A stretch of 64,000 nt of DNA from Symbiodinium natans. Lineage: Eukaryota > Sar > Dinophyceae > Suessiales > Symbiodiniaceae. Shown here one piece after another: positions 46,908 through 56,509 of this stretch; the stretch's first letter is position 1; each line of letters begins with the position of its first letter. The stretch spans positions 58,501 through 122,500 of the forward strand of contig CAJNDS010000203.1 in NCBI GenBank assembly GCA_905221605.1. The letters are read 5' to 3'. The notes under the pieces were generated by a model. The model did not search any database and had not been told where the DNA came from. It saw nothing but the letters and a program-made list of their open reading frames with translations. Position numbers and translations under genes: made by a program.

Positions 46908-49001
46908 CTAAGCAGCGTCACTGCTCGCACTGCTCGAAGATGATGAGTCATCACCACTCCCTGTGTCAGAAGACGAATCGCCAGGCTTGGCCCCGCGCGG
47001 CCAGCAGTGCTTGCAGGCCAGATCATACACCGCGTTCTTCAACGACTGCAAGGGGAGCATTTCAAGAAGATCGGCGGGAACTGTGCCGCAGCCACCTTGT
47101 CGGTGAAGACGTCGAAGCCGACGCTTGCCCACAACAGCAATGAAGTAGGCGGGAGCTGGATCCTCCCCGCTCTCCACTGCACGTTCTGCCCCCGCAGACT
47201 CGCCCAATGCTGAAACCGGCGGCATCGCAGCAGCGTTTAGCTCGCCTAGCACTGGATCCACATCGGGCAACCTGGAGAGGTCCAAATGCAGACGTTCCCG
47301 GAGCTCGACCAGCTCGGCTTGCTCAAAGCCTTGTTCGCTTAGAAAAGCAGAAAGTTCGTTGATGCCGGTACAGCGTAGCTCCTTTTCATCCGGCTGCTTC
47401 AAGGCCGACGCAGCGCGGGCTTGCAAACGCATCACCAGTTGGCGCGCCGTGCGCACATACTCATCAGACGCGGACGCCACACTCCAACGTCCAACGAAAT
47501 CCCTCTGATCCCGCGGCACATCCAGCATGGACAGCAGAGACACCAACCAATTACGCTCTGAATGCTCTGACCAGAATCGCAGCGGCTCTAAAGTCTCAAA
47601 GAGCAGGGCCTCGGACAAGGACCATTTGCCATCTTGCCAGCAGGGAAGTCGCAACGACCTCCATAGCGCTTTGGTCATTGCAACCACCTGCGGGTACTCT
47701 GCCATAACTTTGCGGGCACCCGCAAAGTCCGCAGTGGGCAAAGGTAGATAGTAGTCGCGAGCAAAAGCCATGGAGTCTGCTTGCCAAATTGCAAAACCGA
47801 CCGTCAACCAGTCGGGCGAGACAAGGAACGCACGGCGGCTGACAAAAATAGGCAAGTACCGCACGCGTTTGCCAGGGCCAGTGGTCTTCGTGCGCTCCAA
47901 GACGCCTTGCAAGCCGTCAGAGGAGAGGACCAAGGAGGAAGGGCTCAAGCCAGTCAAGTCGCCGCTACGACAAGCAGTCCACAACTTCAGCAGTTTATAA
48001 AACGCAAACCCACGAGTGTAAAGAGGCAAAGCGTCGTCCAAAACAGCGAGTTCCAAGCTCGCAATCATTGCTACCAGAAGCAAAGGCGCTTTGCGCTTGG
48101 GGGGCGCACCACTTTCAAGCTCCATGACAAACTGGTTCACAGTGTTCCGGACAACCGTATGCGTTGAGAATCTCGCTTGCTCAGGAACACCACCGGCCTT
48201 CTCCATGAAGGCGAGGCATTTGAGGATAGCAGTAGGAACTGAGCGGGCGCAGGGTTCAAGCCGCTGCTCGTGCAGATAGTCGAGCACGAGACCCACATGC
48301 TTTGGCCATGGACTCGACGACACAGCTAGGAAATACGCGCGGGCTCGCCTCCACTCGCGCACACGGCTGCGGATGGTGGACGCACGAGCAGCCCCCACGG
48401 CAGCAGAAATAGTCGCCTCCGGATCCTTGGACAGGTTTGCTTGATCACAAACAGGCAGCTTGGCCGCCTGGATGAGGGTGACCAGTTCACCACGCCAACG
48501 AAGCAGTTCTTGTTGCTCAACGTCGCATCTCTGTAGGTTGGACTTGGCGCCGGCCAGCTGTTTGGCACGACGCGAAGGCCATGCGCAAGCCCGTCGCACA
48601 GCCCCCGACTGCTTCTGCAACCATTGCCTTGTTGGCGCGGGGAGCTTGGGAGGGCCAACACGAGGCTTCTTCCGTAGCAACTCCAGCAGCTGTCGCTCAG
48701 CCGGGATGATCGCGCAACGCTTCTCAAGGCGTTGAGCTTGGGGGAGAGCACGGTCACGCAACACACAAAGCGCGGACACGCAGGCAGTCTTGGACCGCTG
48801 GTCTACCATGAAACCGTCCAGCATCTGTGAAAGATCAGTGTCATCGTCGAAAAGGTACGCCAGCACTTCGCAGGGAGGCAGATCTCCTGCACTGCCGCCA
48901 TACGCTGAACGAAATGGCGCCGGCAGAGTGGCCCACAGCGCTTTATCTGAACTGTCTTCCCCAGCAGACTCCGAGCTGCACTTGGTGTCAGAGTCGCTCA
49001 T
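46908..49001 (-). CDS. retrotransposon tyrosine recombinase
   Basis: 697 codons; ATG at 48999-49001 abuts the A repeat. Catalytic residues are all visible: Arg345 in 'WTACRSGDLTGL' (box I), Lys372 in 'ERTKTTGPGKRVRYLPIF', His480-x-x-Arg483 in 'WSEHSERNWLVSLL', Trp506 in 'VGRWSVAS', and Tyr515 in 'SDEYVRTARQL'. The N-terminal 300 residues would hold the core-binding domain; the Ser/Asp-rich end (residues 665-697) is disordered. It integrates the circular cDNA at a short homologous core, here probably CGGG. It is the first gene of the element, whereas in DIRS1 and Ngaro Gag comes first. Confidence 0.92.
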   Translation of the reverse strand: MSDSDTKCSSESAGEDSSDKALWATLPAPFRSAYGGSAGDLPPCEVLAYLFDDDTDLSQMLDGFMVDQRSKTACVSALCVLRDRALPQAQRLEKRCAIIPAERQLLELLRKKPRVGPPKLPAPTRQWLQKQSGAVRRACAWPSRRAKQLAGAKSNLQRCDVEQQELLRWRGELVTLIQAAKLPVCDQANLSKDPEATISAAVGAARASTIRSRVREWRRARAYFLAVSSSPWPKHVGLVLDYLHEQRLEPCARSVPTAILKCLAFMEKAGGVPEQARFSTHTVVRNTVNQFVMELESGAPPKRKAPLLLVAMIASLELAVLDDALPLYTRGFAFYKLLKLWTACRSGDLTGLSPSSLVLSSDGLQGVLERTKTTGPGKRVRYLPIFVSRRAFLVSPDWLTVGFAIWQADSMAFARDYYLPLPTADFAGARKVMAEYPQVVAMTKALWRSLRLPCWQDGKWSLSEALLFETLEPLRFWSEHSERNWLVSLLSMLDVPRDQRDFVGRWSVASASDEYVRTARQLVMRLQARAASALKQPDEKELRCTGINELSAFLSEQGFEQAELVELRERLHLDLSRLPDVDPVLGELNAAAMPPVSALGESAGAERAVESGEDPAPAYFIAVVGKRRLRRLHRQGGCGTVPADLLEMLPLQSLKNAVYDLACKHCWPRGAKPGDSSSDTGSGDDSSSSSSASSDAA

Positions 49002-49235
49002 GGCGGGAAAAGCAAAATGCTCACACAGGGCTCAGCTAACACACGAGGTGAACCCTCCTGCCACTACAAGCCCTGTAGGAAGAGCCACAAGCTTGCAGCA
49101 TTGCACGGCACGCTTGACCTTTCACCTTGCGCCTGCGCAACGCAACAACGCGCAACAGCGCAAACCGCGCAAGACAAACCTTGTTGCAACGCACATACTT
49201 CCCACTTAGATACATGCACGCATGCACCTCGCGGG
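49002..49235 (-). repeat. outer A repeat of the retrotransposon (5' end)
   Basis: 234 bp, 5' end of the element on its coding strand, likely promoter-bearing. Flanking bases outside are CTTGGGGAG; the plus-strand left flank is GGAAAACCCC. Confidence 0.93.
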
Positions 49236-49594
49236 CTTGGGGAGTCGGCCGGGAAAGCTACACAGAGGCAAGTTCCAACTCCACCTGCCTTCTGCAACCA
49301 AGTGAGAGAAGGCTTCCGGCAAACCCCCACACCAACCCCACAGTGTCCTGCGAGCCCGAAACTATTAGACCTCATCCGCATCTCATATGAAGACTAAGAG
49401 CAAAGGAAAAGGGAGACAAGCTTGAGCCCACCCCCTGCCCTCCACCAACACATGAAAAAAACAGAGATCCGAAACTGTGGCATTCGACGCCCACACCGAC
49501 CCTCACCTGAAGAGAGAGAGGTACACATGAAGAGAGAGCTGGCGTGTTAGGGCGTGTGGACCACAGCTACACAGCGAACCATGCTTCAGCGAAG

Positions 49595-49756
49595 CTAGAA
49601 GCGCGGCTCCTCGAGCGAAGGCGACTCGGCAGCAGCAGTCTTCGCCAAAGACCGGCTGAGGGCCACCTGCACGTGTGGTGCGAGAATGCTGGCCACTTGA
49701 AGCTCTGGTCTCTGCACGGCCTGGAGCTGCTGCTCTTCCAGCGTGTCCAGCCTGTC
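49595..49756 (-). CDS. shared 3' coiled-coil module after Rubisco-like gene (unit 2)
   Basis: Acceptor TTTCTGCTTCCAG, then DRLDTLEEQQLQAVQRP, linker, 'HVQVALSRSLAKTAAAESPS', LEEPRF and TAG. 54 codons against 57 in unit 1: one in-frame loss of three codons plus other changes in multiples of three keep the frame. Confidence 0.55.
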   Translation of the reverse strand, partial: DRLDTLEEQQLQAVQRPELQVASILAPHVQVALSRSLAKTAAAESPSLEEPRF

Positions 49757-49817
49757 CTGGAAGCAGAAAGAGCCCGATTAGCACGATGCCACGATGCTCG
49801 ACCGAACTACTGCTATT

Positions 49818-50429
49818 TTATTCGCCGATTTGCAACGACATTTGCATGTGTATAGTCAACTGTGTGCCGTCCTGCTGGTGGACATCAGGCACGTCGGCCA
49901 CACCGGCGCGGATGTCGGGAGCCCCGATGACTTGAGAAAGCTTGGCATGAACAAAAGCCGTGTAGCCTCCCTGGGGCTGGGTGTCCGTGACAGCACCTCC
50001 TTCGACGTAGCTCCGAACCAGGAGCGCATAACTCTTGAAGAGTGGTGCGAACTGCGATAAAATGTACTTGCCACGGTCGAGCATCTGGCTGTCCACAGTG
50101 AGCACATTTGTGGGAGACTTGCTTGGGCCAGCCTTCTTGATGCACGCCGCCATTTCCTGGACGACCTCAGGGAGGCACTCGCTCATCTGATCCAGCATCT
50201 CACCCTCAGGGTGTCCTTGCCAAAACGCAAAGCTGGGATGGGCAGGCTTGGGCAGAAGGCGAAGCTTCGGCTGGAGAGTGCCGTCAGCTGCAAGGCAGTG
50301 TTGCTTGACCTTGTTGACGCGGCGGCCCATAGTGCGCCAGGCACCCTCTACATTTGCATCAGGTCCATCATACAGACGCAGGAACCGCGGTGGCAAGTAG
50401 AAGTCATTGATTCGGCTGTACTCTGTCTC
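49818..50429 (-). CDS. form II Rubisco-like protein, main exon (unit 2)
   Basis: About 95 percent identical in protein to 19076-19669, with the same losses of catalytic residues and the same internal deletion, so the decay or remodelling predates the duplication. '[18 protein letters not shown]' and '[17 protein letters not shown]' are kept. The frame ends '[12 protein letters not shown]' against 'TIHMQM' in unit 1; the true end is probably a splice near 'GVADVPD' to the module at 49756, as GTG and GTC donors in phase 0 exist there. Confidence 0.75.
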   Translation of the reverse strand, partial: ETEYSRINDFYLPPRFLRLYDGPDANVEGAWRTMGRRVNKVKQHCLAADGTLQPKLRLLPKPAHPSFAFWQGHPEGEMLDQMSECLPEVVQEMAACIKKAGPSKSPTNVLTVDSQMLDRGKYILSQFAPLFKSYALLVRSYVEGGAVTDTQPQGGYTAFVHAKLSQVIGAPDIRAGVADVPDVHQQDGTQLTIHMQMSLQIGE

Positions 50430-50520
50430 CTCCATGCCTCAGCAAGCCAAACGTCTTCTTTGCGAGGCAACAAGGAAAACAAAACGCATGTTTGGCCCAT
50501 GCTTGTGACAACGTGTTGAC

Positions 50521-50812
50521 CAAGGTGCTTTGGTTGTTGCCGATGCCCAAGTTGAAGAACGAGCAAGTGATGCTCGCATCGTGCCCAAACAGCTGGACAG
50601 GGTACGCAATCTTCATCTTCTCACTCTCCGGATCGATGAAATAGACGTGCGCATCCAAAGAATCAAAATCGTCCGATGTGCTTTTGCATGCTTCGGAGGC
50701 AAACTGCACTGCTGTTTCCAAATAGCCATGACCCTCCTTCGGTTTCATGATGTATCCCACCAGCACGTGGTTCCCGTTCCTCGGACACACATCACAAAGG
50801 CGCGACAGTTTG
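50521..50812 (-). CDS. form II Rubisco-like protein, N-domain exon (unit 2)
   Basis: Encodes '[20 protein letters not shown]', '[20 protein letters not shown]', '[11 protein letters not shown]'. Donor at 50520-50519 (GTCAAC) as in unit 1. Compared with unit 1, differences are mostly conservative. The 5' boundary is unclear: an in-frame TAG lies close upstream, so the exon must start after it. Confidence 0.75.
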
Positions 50813-50857
50813 AACTAGCGATGAAGATCAAGCGGGTGAGTGCTTGCCTTGCCTTAC

Positions 50858-50930
50858 AAGCTGAGTTTCTCAATCAGGTTGGCCTCATCAAAGTATAAAT
50901 CTCCATACTGGCTGTAATAGTCGCTCGCCT
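50858..50930 (-). CDS. form II Rubisco-like protein, first recognisable exon (unit 2)
   Basis: Reads ASDYYSQYGDLYFDEANLIE and KLS before a consensus GTAAGG donor at 50857-50856. It has three to five bases more than unit 1 at the 3' end (CTCAGCTT against CTT), so the two copies may use different phases here. A stop lies upstream in frame, implying another 5' exon. Confidence 0.6.
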
Positions 50931-51549
50931 GGCAGTCACTTCGGCTCGCCTGACAAATGCTTCACAGTATTTCGCGCTGTGGATATGCATGGACACGCGG
51001 CATCACAAGAGCCATGACCATCATGACCCCAGAGAGGCTTGTCTCCCTTCTCGTCCCCGGCCAAGTTACTTTGCTTCCTTTGCGTTCATCCTGGATGCAG
51101 GCACTGAACAGTTCCGCAGGCGAAGCCAGTTGTCGTGCCAGCTCATTGACTCTACTTATGCCTACTGCTTCCGGTAGGACCTACTACTCTTCAGAATTGC
51201 ACTTCTGCCGAGCTTGTCAGCGTGCCAATTTGAGAAAACAAAAGGGCACTGTTCGGGAAAGTGCCTGCTTAAGATACTCCGCTCCATCAGTTTGTCCACG
51301 GAAGACCCAATCACAGACCCGACATCTCTGGACAATGGGAAAGTGAAGTAGCGGGACCAGATAGATTGCGAAGGGAGTCGGGAACATCAAAGGGAGCAAC
51401 TCCACACATTGGGCCGCACACGACACCTTCTTAGCAACGCGTGTCGCATGCAGATCCGCCCATCGCCGACGGGGCAACCGTCCTTCAGCTGACTGTCCCT
51501 GGAATCACTTCTGGGATCCTGAGGGCACTTCGAATCTTCGAGGCAGGGT

Positions 51550-51830
51550 CTGGCAACAAAGCTGCAGCAAGATCTGCCCGGTCCTCTGCCACTTGCGACA
51601 ACCAATCGGCTTGATCCTCGCACGACCGCTTCTTCAAGTCAGTTACAGGAGTAAGCTACCCAACAAGTCCTGCAGGAGGCTCTGCGTCAGTACCAAGTTC
51701 TGCGGAGCTCTAGCATTCTCTGGAGATGCATCAGGATTTGTTCCAGGGGGGCACGGCTCCGCGTCGCTGCAGATAATGTAGTGCTCGGGGACTTGGTCAG
51801 GCACCGTCAACCGCGGTTGGTCATCTGGCT
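51550..51830 (-). other. shared 5' module, best preserved copy (unit 2, upstream of Rubisco-like gene)
   Basis: The minus strand reads 'AEPCPPGTNPDASPENARAP', QNLVLTQSLLQDLLG, then after a possible intron 'LSQVAEDRADLAAALLPDPA'. Related blocks precede the KTLSF genes (15.5, 37.2 kb) and the other Rubisco-like gene (21.5 kb). Confidence 0.5.
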
Positions 51831-52199
51831 GATCATGAACTGGCACCGATGCTTGTAGCCGGGAGTTGCCTCTAGTACTTCACACTATCAGCACCGCGAC
51901 GTGTCGAACACGAAATGCTGCATTTTACAGCAATTGGTGCTGTCGAACGCTTCGAGATGCTCTTGTCAACGGCATTTTGGCGTGCTCGTGCTCGAACATC
52001 TCGGAACCCCCCCGGCGATGAAAAAGCAACTCCCGATGCAACACACCACACGAACACATCGGATCACGTCGGGTGTACTTGTTTGGGGTGCAGGGTTGGA
52101 GCGCGTGCTCCACTCGCGTTAGCGAACAGCATCTCCGACGGCTGCAATGACAATCTACTGGGCACATGTCAAGGTCGACAACTCCGAACGCTGTGAATT

Positions 52200-52620
52200 A
52201 ATGTCGTATCCTGATTAGTCTGGACCCCTCCAATAATGAAAAGTTTCCCAAAAATTATTCAGGAGACAAAAATTCGATTGCCCCCCCACAATAAGGTAAA
52301 GTTTTTCGGGCATGGGTTTCGGAAGAGAGAAAAAAGAGAACAAGATGATGAAAGAAAAGAGCAAAAGAAGAGCAGCTTCAAGTCGGAGTTCTGAGCTGTC
52401 ATCCCCAGAGGAAGAGGAGAGGGAAGAGGAGCGAAGAGGAAATGAAGAGGAGCCGGTGGGGGGGGCCCGGGGCCGAAAATTAGTTTGGGGGGGTCCCTTT
52501 TTTTGGTGACACTATTGCGGGGGTGGATTTAGTTTGGGGGGGGGGGGGCCCCCACACTAATCAGGATACCACATTACATCTTTTCGGGAAGTTCTACAGC
52601 TGTCGCTCAAAGTCTTGCAT
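52200..52620. other. G-rich, low-complexity spacer
   Basis: Purine-rich stretch 52318-52460 (gaagaggagagggaagagg) and a G run at 52537-52550. No conserved frame. Confidence 0.5.
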
Positions 52621-53203
52621 TTCGAGATGTTCTACAGCTTCAACTGCTGCAACCTGTGACATTTCCTGGTGTTTCGGCGACCAACACGAACAATTGCTGC
52701 ACTGCGAGAGATTACAAACTATACGTAGTATAGCCTGTTGTCCGGCCGCCTCCGAAACCGTCAATTGGAGCACTTGGAGGTGATCAGCAGCTCCACACAG
52801 GCAAATTGCAGCAGCCCATCCCCCTTTCTTTAACATTCTTTAACAGAGTTCATCCAGGCATGGCATGTTGATTGCACGCGTAGCCGAACAGTTTGGCCTT
52901 TAGAGGTGCCCCCTCTTTTGCAACACTCAACACGCGCTGTCTTCAAACAAGTGATCGCCGAAACAGCGCGGTTGCTTCTTGTTTCTACCTGGTGGGATGT
53001 TGCCTGCTCGCTTTTGCTTGTTGCCCGTGGGCCGGCTGGTCTTGCCCGAACGACCCCCGGCCCGGGGACCTGGGTAAGATGCTGAGATACAAGGCTTTTG
53101 GGACACAACATTTGGGAGCACCCTCTGTTGGCGAAGAAAGTGCTGGGAGGACACTGAGATGTGCTGAGATCTGGTTAAGTTTAAACCCTACGCCCTAAGC
53201 CTC

Positions 53204-53231
53204 AACAAAAAAAAAAAAAAAAAAAAAAAAA
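53204..53231. repeat. poly-A tract (about 27 A)
   Basis: It follows 'ctaagcctcaac' and is flanked by ordinary sequence; it could be a slipped homopolymer or the tail of a retroposed copy. Confidence 0.9.
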
Positions 53232-53239
53232 ACGGGTCG

Positions 53240-53375
53240 GAGGCACAGGTGTCGGCCATGCTGAGTGTGGAGGGCTCGGAGCCATCTCGGTCAATCTCGC
53301 TGGAGATGTCGAAGAATTCGGCGGCTGTGTCGTGCCCGCTGTCTCCATCGAAGCTTCGTTCGGCCTGTCATGCTA
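53240..53375 (-). CDS. short conserved exon with AAEFFDISS motif (unit 2)
   Basis: Frame with RSFDGDSGHDTAAEFFDISS and EIDRDGSEPSTLSMADTC; counterpart of 22600-22770. The amino-acid pattern is kept with scattered substitutions. Same position relative to the Rubisco-like gene in both units. Confidence 0.5.
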
Positions 53376-53819
53376 GGACCAGCGGATCAGACAATGCATG
53401 CCCGGCGCTATTGCACAAGAGCACCGGTCAATGACTAAGACCAATGCCTCCGGCCGCTCCTCTGTGGCAACGAAACTACGGTTGGCCTGAGTTCTGCTTG
53501 GAAAGTACCCGCGCAGCATTAACCGCAAAACCGAAAGCGCCAGACCTCATCCTGCGATTCTGAAGCTGCTGCGATTGGCGACAGATTCTGGAAATCCTGC
53601 TGGCGGTTCAGGGACAAGTTCTCCCGCGCCCTATGCCGACCATCGTTTCTGTGCAGTGGCTCAAAAGCACATTCTCTCCCGGCATAGCCTAGCGGCAAAT
53701 GTTTCTTGCGGTTTGGTGTTCCGTGTTTGACTGTTTCCACAAAGAACAACAAAGTTTCTCTTTGGCATCGTAAATCGGAACATGCAAAAAGAACTTCGTT
53801 TAACAACAACCACATAACC

Positions 53820-54335
53820 TGTGACTTAAAGTACTGCGGGCCCCTGGCCGAGTGAGTGAATCTTTACCTGAGAAAGCCCTTGGAAACTTCGAGCCCCCAT
53901 GTAGACCGCTGAGACGAAGCCTGTGCAGCCCAGCGCCAGCCCGTCAGAGGGTCCCGCCAGCGAGGCCCGCCAAGCGTGATACTTTGCAACCCGGTATAGC
54001 CCTTGAAAGCTTCGATCTGCGCGTAGCGTGATTTGACAGTGATTCGGCGTGTGAGGCCGAAAACCCGGCAGCAGGGCCCGCCACCCATGAGACGACCAGT
54101 GAGATGAGGCTTGGACCTTTTCGGCGAGGCGCCTCAACAGTGAAAGATGTCATCGGGTAAACGGGACCTGCCCGTGGTGCCCACCAACATCGACGCCTTA
54201 ACCGAAAAGCAAGCCTCAAGCTGCACTCCCCATTGTATAAGAGGTCGCATAAAACAGGCTTCATGCTTGGGGCAGGGCAGGGCCTGCTGGCGGGGGCCCT
54301 TCCAAGGCTTGTCAACAACGGTTTCACGGCAGGCA

Positions 54336-54382
<47 letters not shown>

Positions 54383-55190
54383 AGTTTTGTGAAATCACAC
54401 GGGTTTGCGCAAAAGCAGCTTAAGCGCTACACCGGGCTTTACCCAGTAAAGGCGGCTGTGGCCGGGCCGCTGACAAGCTTCGGCTGCACAACGCCCCATC
54501 TCACTTCACCCGTTGGGCCGGCCCTCTGGCAGAACTTGGGGCTTTGGCCGCACAAGCTCCACTCTTGCTGGTCTACAGAAGGGGCTCGAAGTTTAAGAGT
54601 TCACCCGGCAAAGGCATAAAAGGGGTTCGAAGCTCAGCGCCTTCCCAGAAATGTTTCAGATTGGCGAACCACGCTGCCGGGTTCTGCCTGCGAGAACCGG
54701 AATCTCCCTGCGTGAACGATCAAGCCTGCAAAGGCATTCCGGTACAGTTGCCCGCCTAACTGTCCCTGATACGGCTGCCCGCCTGAGACTCCCTGGCCTG
54801 CTTATTCGACTCACATTCTGATACGGTTGCGCACCTGTTGCCCTGAATGTGGTACGGCCCACATGACGCATGCCACTTTGTGCGAGTTCAAACAACAACC
54901 CCGCGTGGGGAAGGAGGAAACCCAGCAACTCCGCGACCAAGCATGGTCAGCTTCTGAAAGCGGGAGACAAGCCTCTTGCAACTTCGCCGAAGTTCGCAAA
55001 GCCAAAGGAGAAAAATTGGCAAACAAGCTTCCGAAAACCCGGATGCAGCCGCACCAACCGCATCAAGGGACAAAGGAAGGCAAAGGGCAACAAGCCTTCG
55101 AATTCCCCCTCCCCCGCACGGACAAAGACAAAGATGCGGCAAAACCCCGTTCTATGGAGGCAAGGAGTCCAGCCGGTGCCTGCTCCTCCA
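53820..55190. other. spacer, no supported gene; 44-bp poly-C
   Basis: A run of C at 54338-54380 interrupts it. Several short words recur at spaced intervals (gtatagcccttgaaagcttcg, broken: gtatagccc, ttgaaagc; near 53990 and 53875). No frame shared with unit 1. Confidence 0.45.
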
Positions 55191-55274
55191 ATCTTTCTCT
55201 TTGTTTCCAGATGCCGCACTCCTGCGGGCGAAGTGTGGCGCTCCTGCCTCCTAACTTGCTTCAGAAAATCGCAA

Positions 55275-55442
55275 AGCCCGGCTCCTCGAGCGAAGGCGAC
55301 GCGTCAGCGGCAATCTGCAAAGACTGCATGGGGGCCGCCTGCACGTTTGATGCGAATGCTGCATTCTGCCGATGCTCCGCTCTCGCAACGTGCCGTGCAC
55401 GGCCTGGAGCTGCTGTTGCTCTTCCAGCATGCCCAGACTGTC
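55275..55442 (-). CDS. shared 3' coiled-coil module after acidic gene (unit 2)
   Basis: Nearly identical to 24640-24807: DSLGMLEEQQQLQAVHG in one frame, 'NVQAAPMQSLQIAADASPSL' in another. Confidence 0.45.
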
Positions 55443-55480
55443 CTGGAAGCAGAACACCACGTCACACGGTGAAGAAATGT

Positions 55481-56458
55481 CTAAGGCAGGTATTTGTACA
55501 TCAGAGATTTGATGGCTTGAACGTGGTGGCACCACCTAACCAACCTGAATCCATGTCCGAAAAACCGTCTCCCAGAACAAGGGCACCGAGAACTTGGCTG
55601 CAGGATGTCCTCGATGCTTGCGACCACGGAGTCTTGCAAGTGCAGTGCATCATGAGCCGCTTCTTCGCGAGGCGGGCTGCTGTCTGGGGAATCGCCAGCA
55701 TCCGCCAAAGACTCAGCAGCCTTTCCTTCGTCACGAGCTCCTTGGACGTTGGCGGCCGCCTCGGTCTCCCCCGCGCTTGCCTCGAGTGAAGCCTCCCCGG
55801 CATCCTCACCTTTGCCATGTACATCGTCACCACATATTTTGTCACCCGCTTGGCCCTCTGCGTCATCCACCACCATGTCATGCGATGGACTAGCCTCGTC
55901 CTCCTCAGCAGAGTCGTCCTCTCCACTGTATTCTGAGCTTTCAGCATCACTTGCACAACTCAGCTCCGCCTCACTGCCCTCTGCATCAGCATACTCATCA
56001 GCTGAGCCTTCTGATGAACACTCTTCTGAGTACTCATCCTCTTCTCCTTCTTCCTCCTCAGAGGAAGCACTTTCACCCTCGTCCTCTGATCCAGACTCCT
56101 CTGAATATTCATCCTCATCAGCGCCTGCACCGCCCCTGGAAACATCCACATGTGGAGCATCCTTGAGGTCAGTGTCTGGCGCATCCACCTGCTGCGCCTG
56201 TCCTGATTCCTCTTGGTTTTGATCATCATGACCATGATTTTTCGGAGCCGTGTCATCAGCTGGCGTTCTCGTCATCGGCTCGCTGGACAATAAGCTCATG
56301 TGCGGATGGTCTGGGCCAATCAGGAAGTTTGAGTCAGGGCTTTCGTCCACCCCACATCCATCGAAACAGCATTCCGCCACCTCCACTCTCAATCTGCGTC
56401 TTTCGAGTGCATCTGCCAGCAAGGCTAGGAAAGCAGGAGTTGAGCCACGAGACTCCAT
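55481..56458 (-). CDS. acidic protein with conserved N-terminus (unit 2)
   Basis: 325 codons from ATG 56456-56458. N-terminal block 'LERRRLRVEVAECCFDGCG', then 'HPHMSLLSSEPMTRTPADDT', a long Asp/Glu/Ser-rich middle (EYSEESGSEDEGESASSEEE) and 'LADAGDSPDSSPPREEAAHD', ALHLQDSVV. Compared with 24902-25753 it has extra acidic sequence and, at the end, a frame change ('FFGHGFRLV' against 'VFRTWIQVG' from the same bases). The coding end is probably the CAG-GTTGGT donor at about 55.55 kb. Confidence 0.65.
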   Translation of the reverse strand: MESRGSTPAFLALLADALERRRLRVEVAECCFDGCGVDESPDSNFLIGPDHPHMSLLSSEPMTRTPADDTAPKNHGHDDQNQEESGQAQQVDAPDTDLKDAPHVDVSRGGAGADEDEYSEESGSEDEGESASSEEEEGEEDEYSEECSSEGSADEYADAEGSEAELSCASDAESSEYSGEDDSAEEDEASPSHDMVVDDAEGQAGDKICGDDVHGKGEDAGEASLEASAGETEAAANVQGARDEGKAAESLADAGDSPDSSPPREEAAHDALHLQDSVVASIEDILQPSSRCPCSGRRFFGHGFRLVRWCHHVQAIKSLMYKYLP

Positions 56459-56509
56459 GCCATCTCTCGAAGTCAGTATCAGTGTAAGTCAGTCCTACGA
56501 TCTATTTTA

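Larger units (their letters stand above)
42141..49235 (-). mobile_element. intact tyrosine-recombinase retrotransposon with split direct repeats (PAT/Ngaro type)
   Basis: 7095 bp. On its coding strand the order is: repeat 'A' (49235-49002), recombinase, Gag, RT-RNase H, repeat 'B' (42852-42624), a second 'A' (42627-42394), a second 'B' (42369-42141). This A-ORFs-BA-B layout is the hallmark of PAT and Ngaro elements of the DIRS order. A and B copies overlap by CGGG in the middle, and the element ends in CGGG at both termini, as expected for recombination through a circular intermediate without target duplication. The two B copies look identical and the two A copies differ at one base, and all frames are open, so insertion is recent. 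Unit 1 has no element at the corresponding site. Confidence 0.93.

Noticed and set aside
54320-54400. Poly-Pro peptide frames over the C homopolymer
   Set aside because: Homopolymer artefact; could also be a length error in the assembly.
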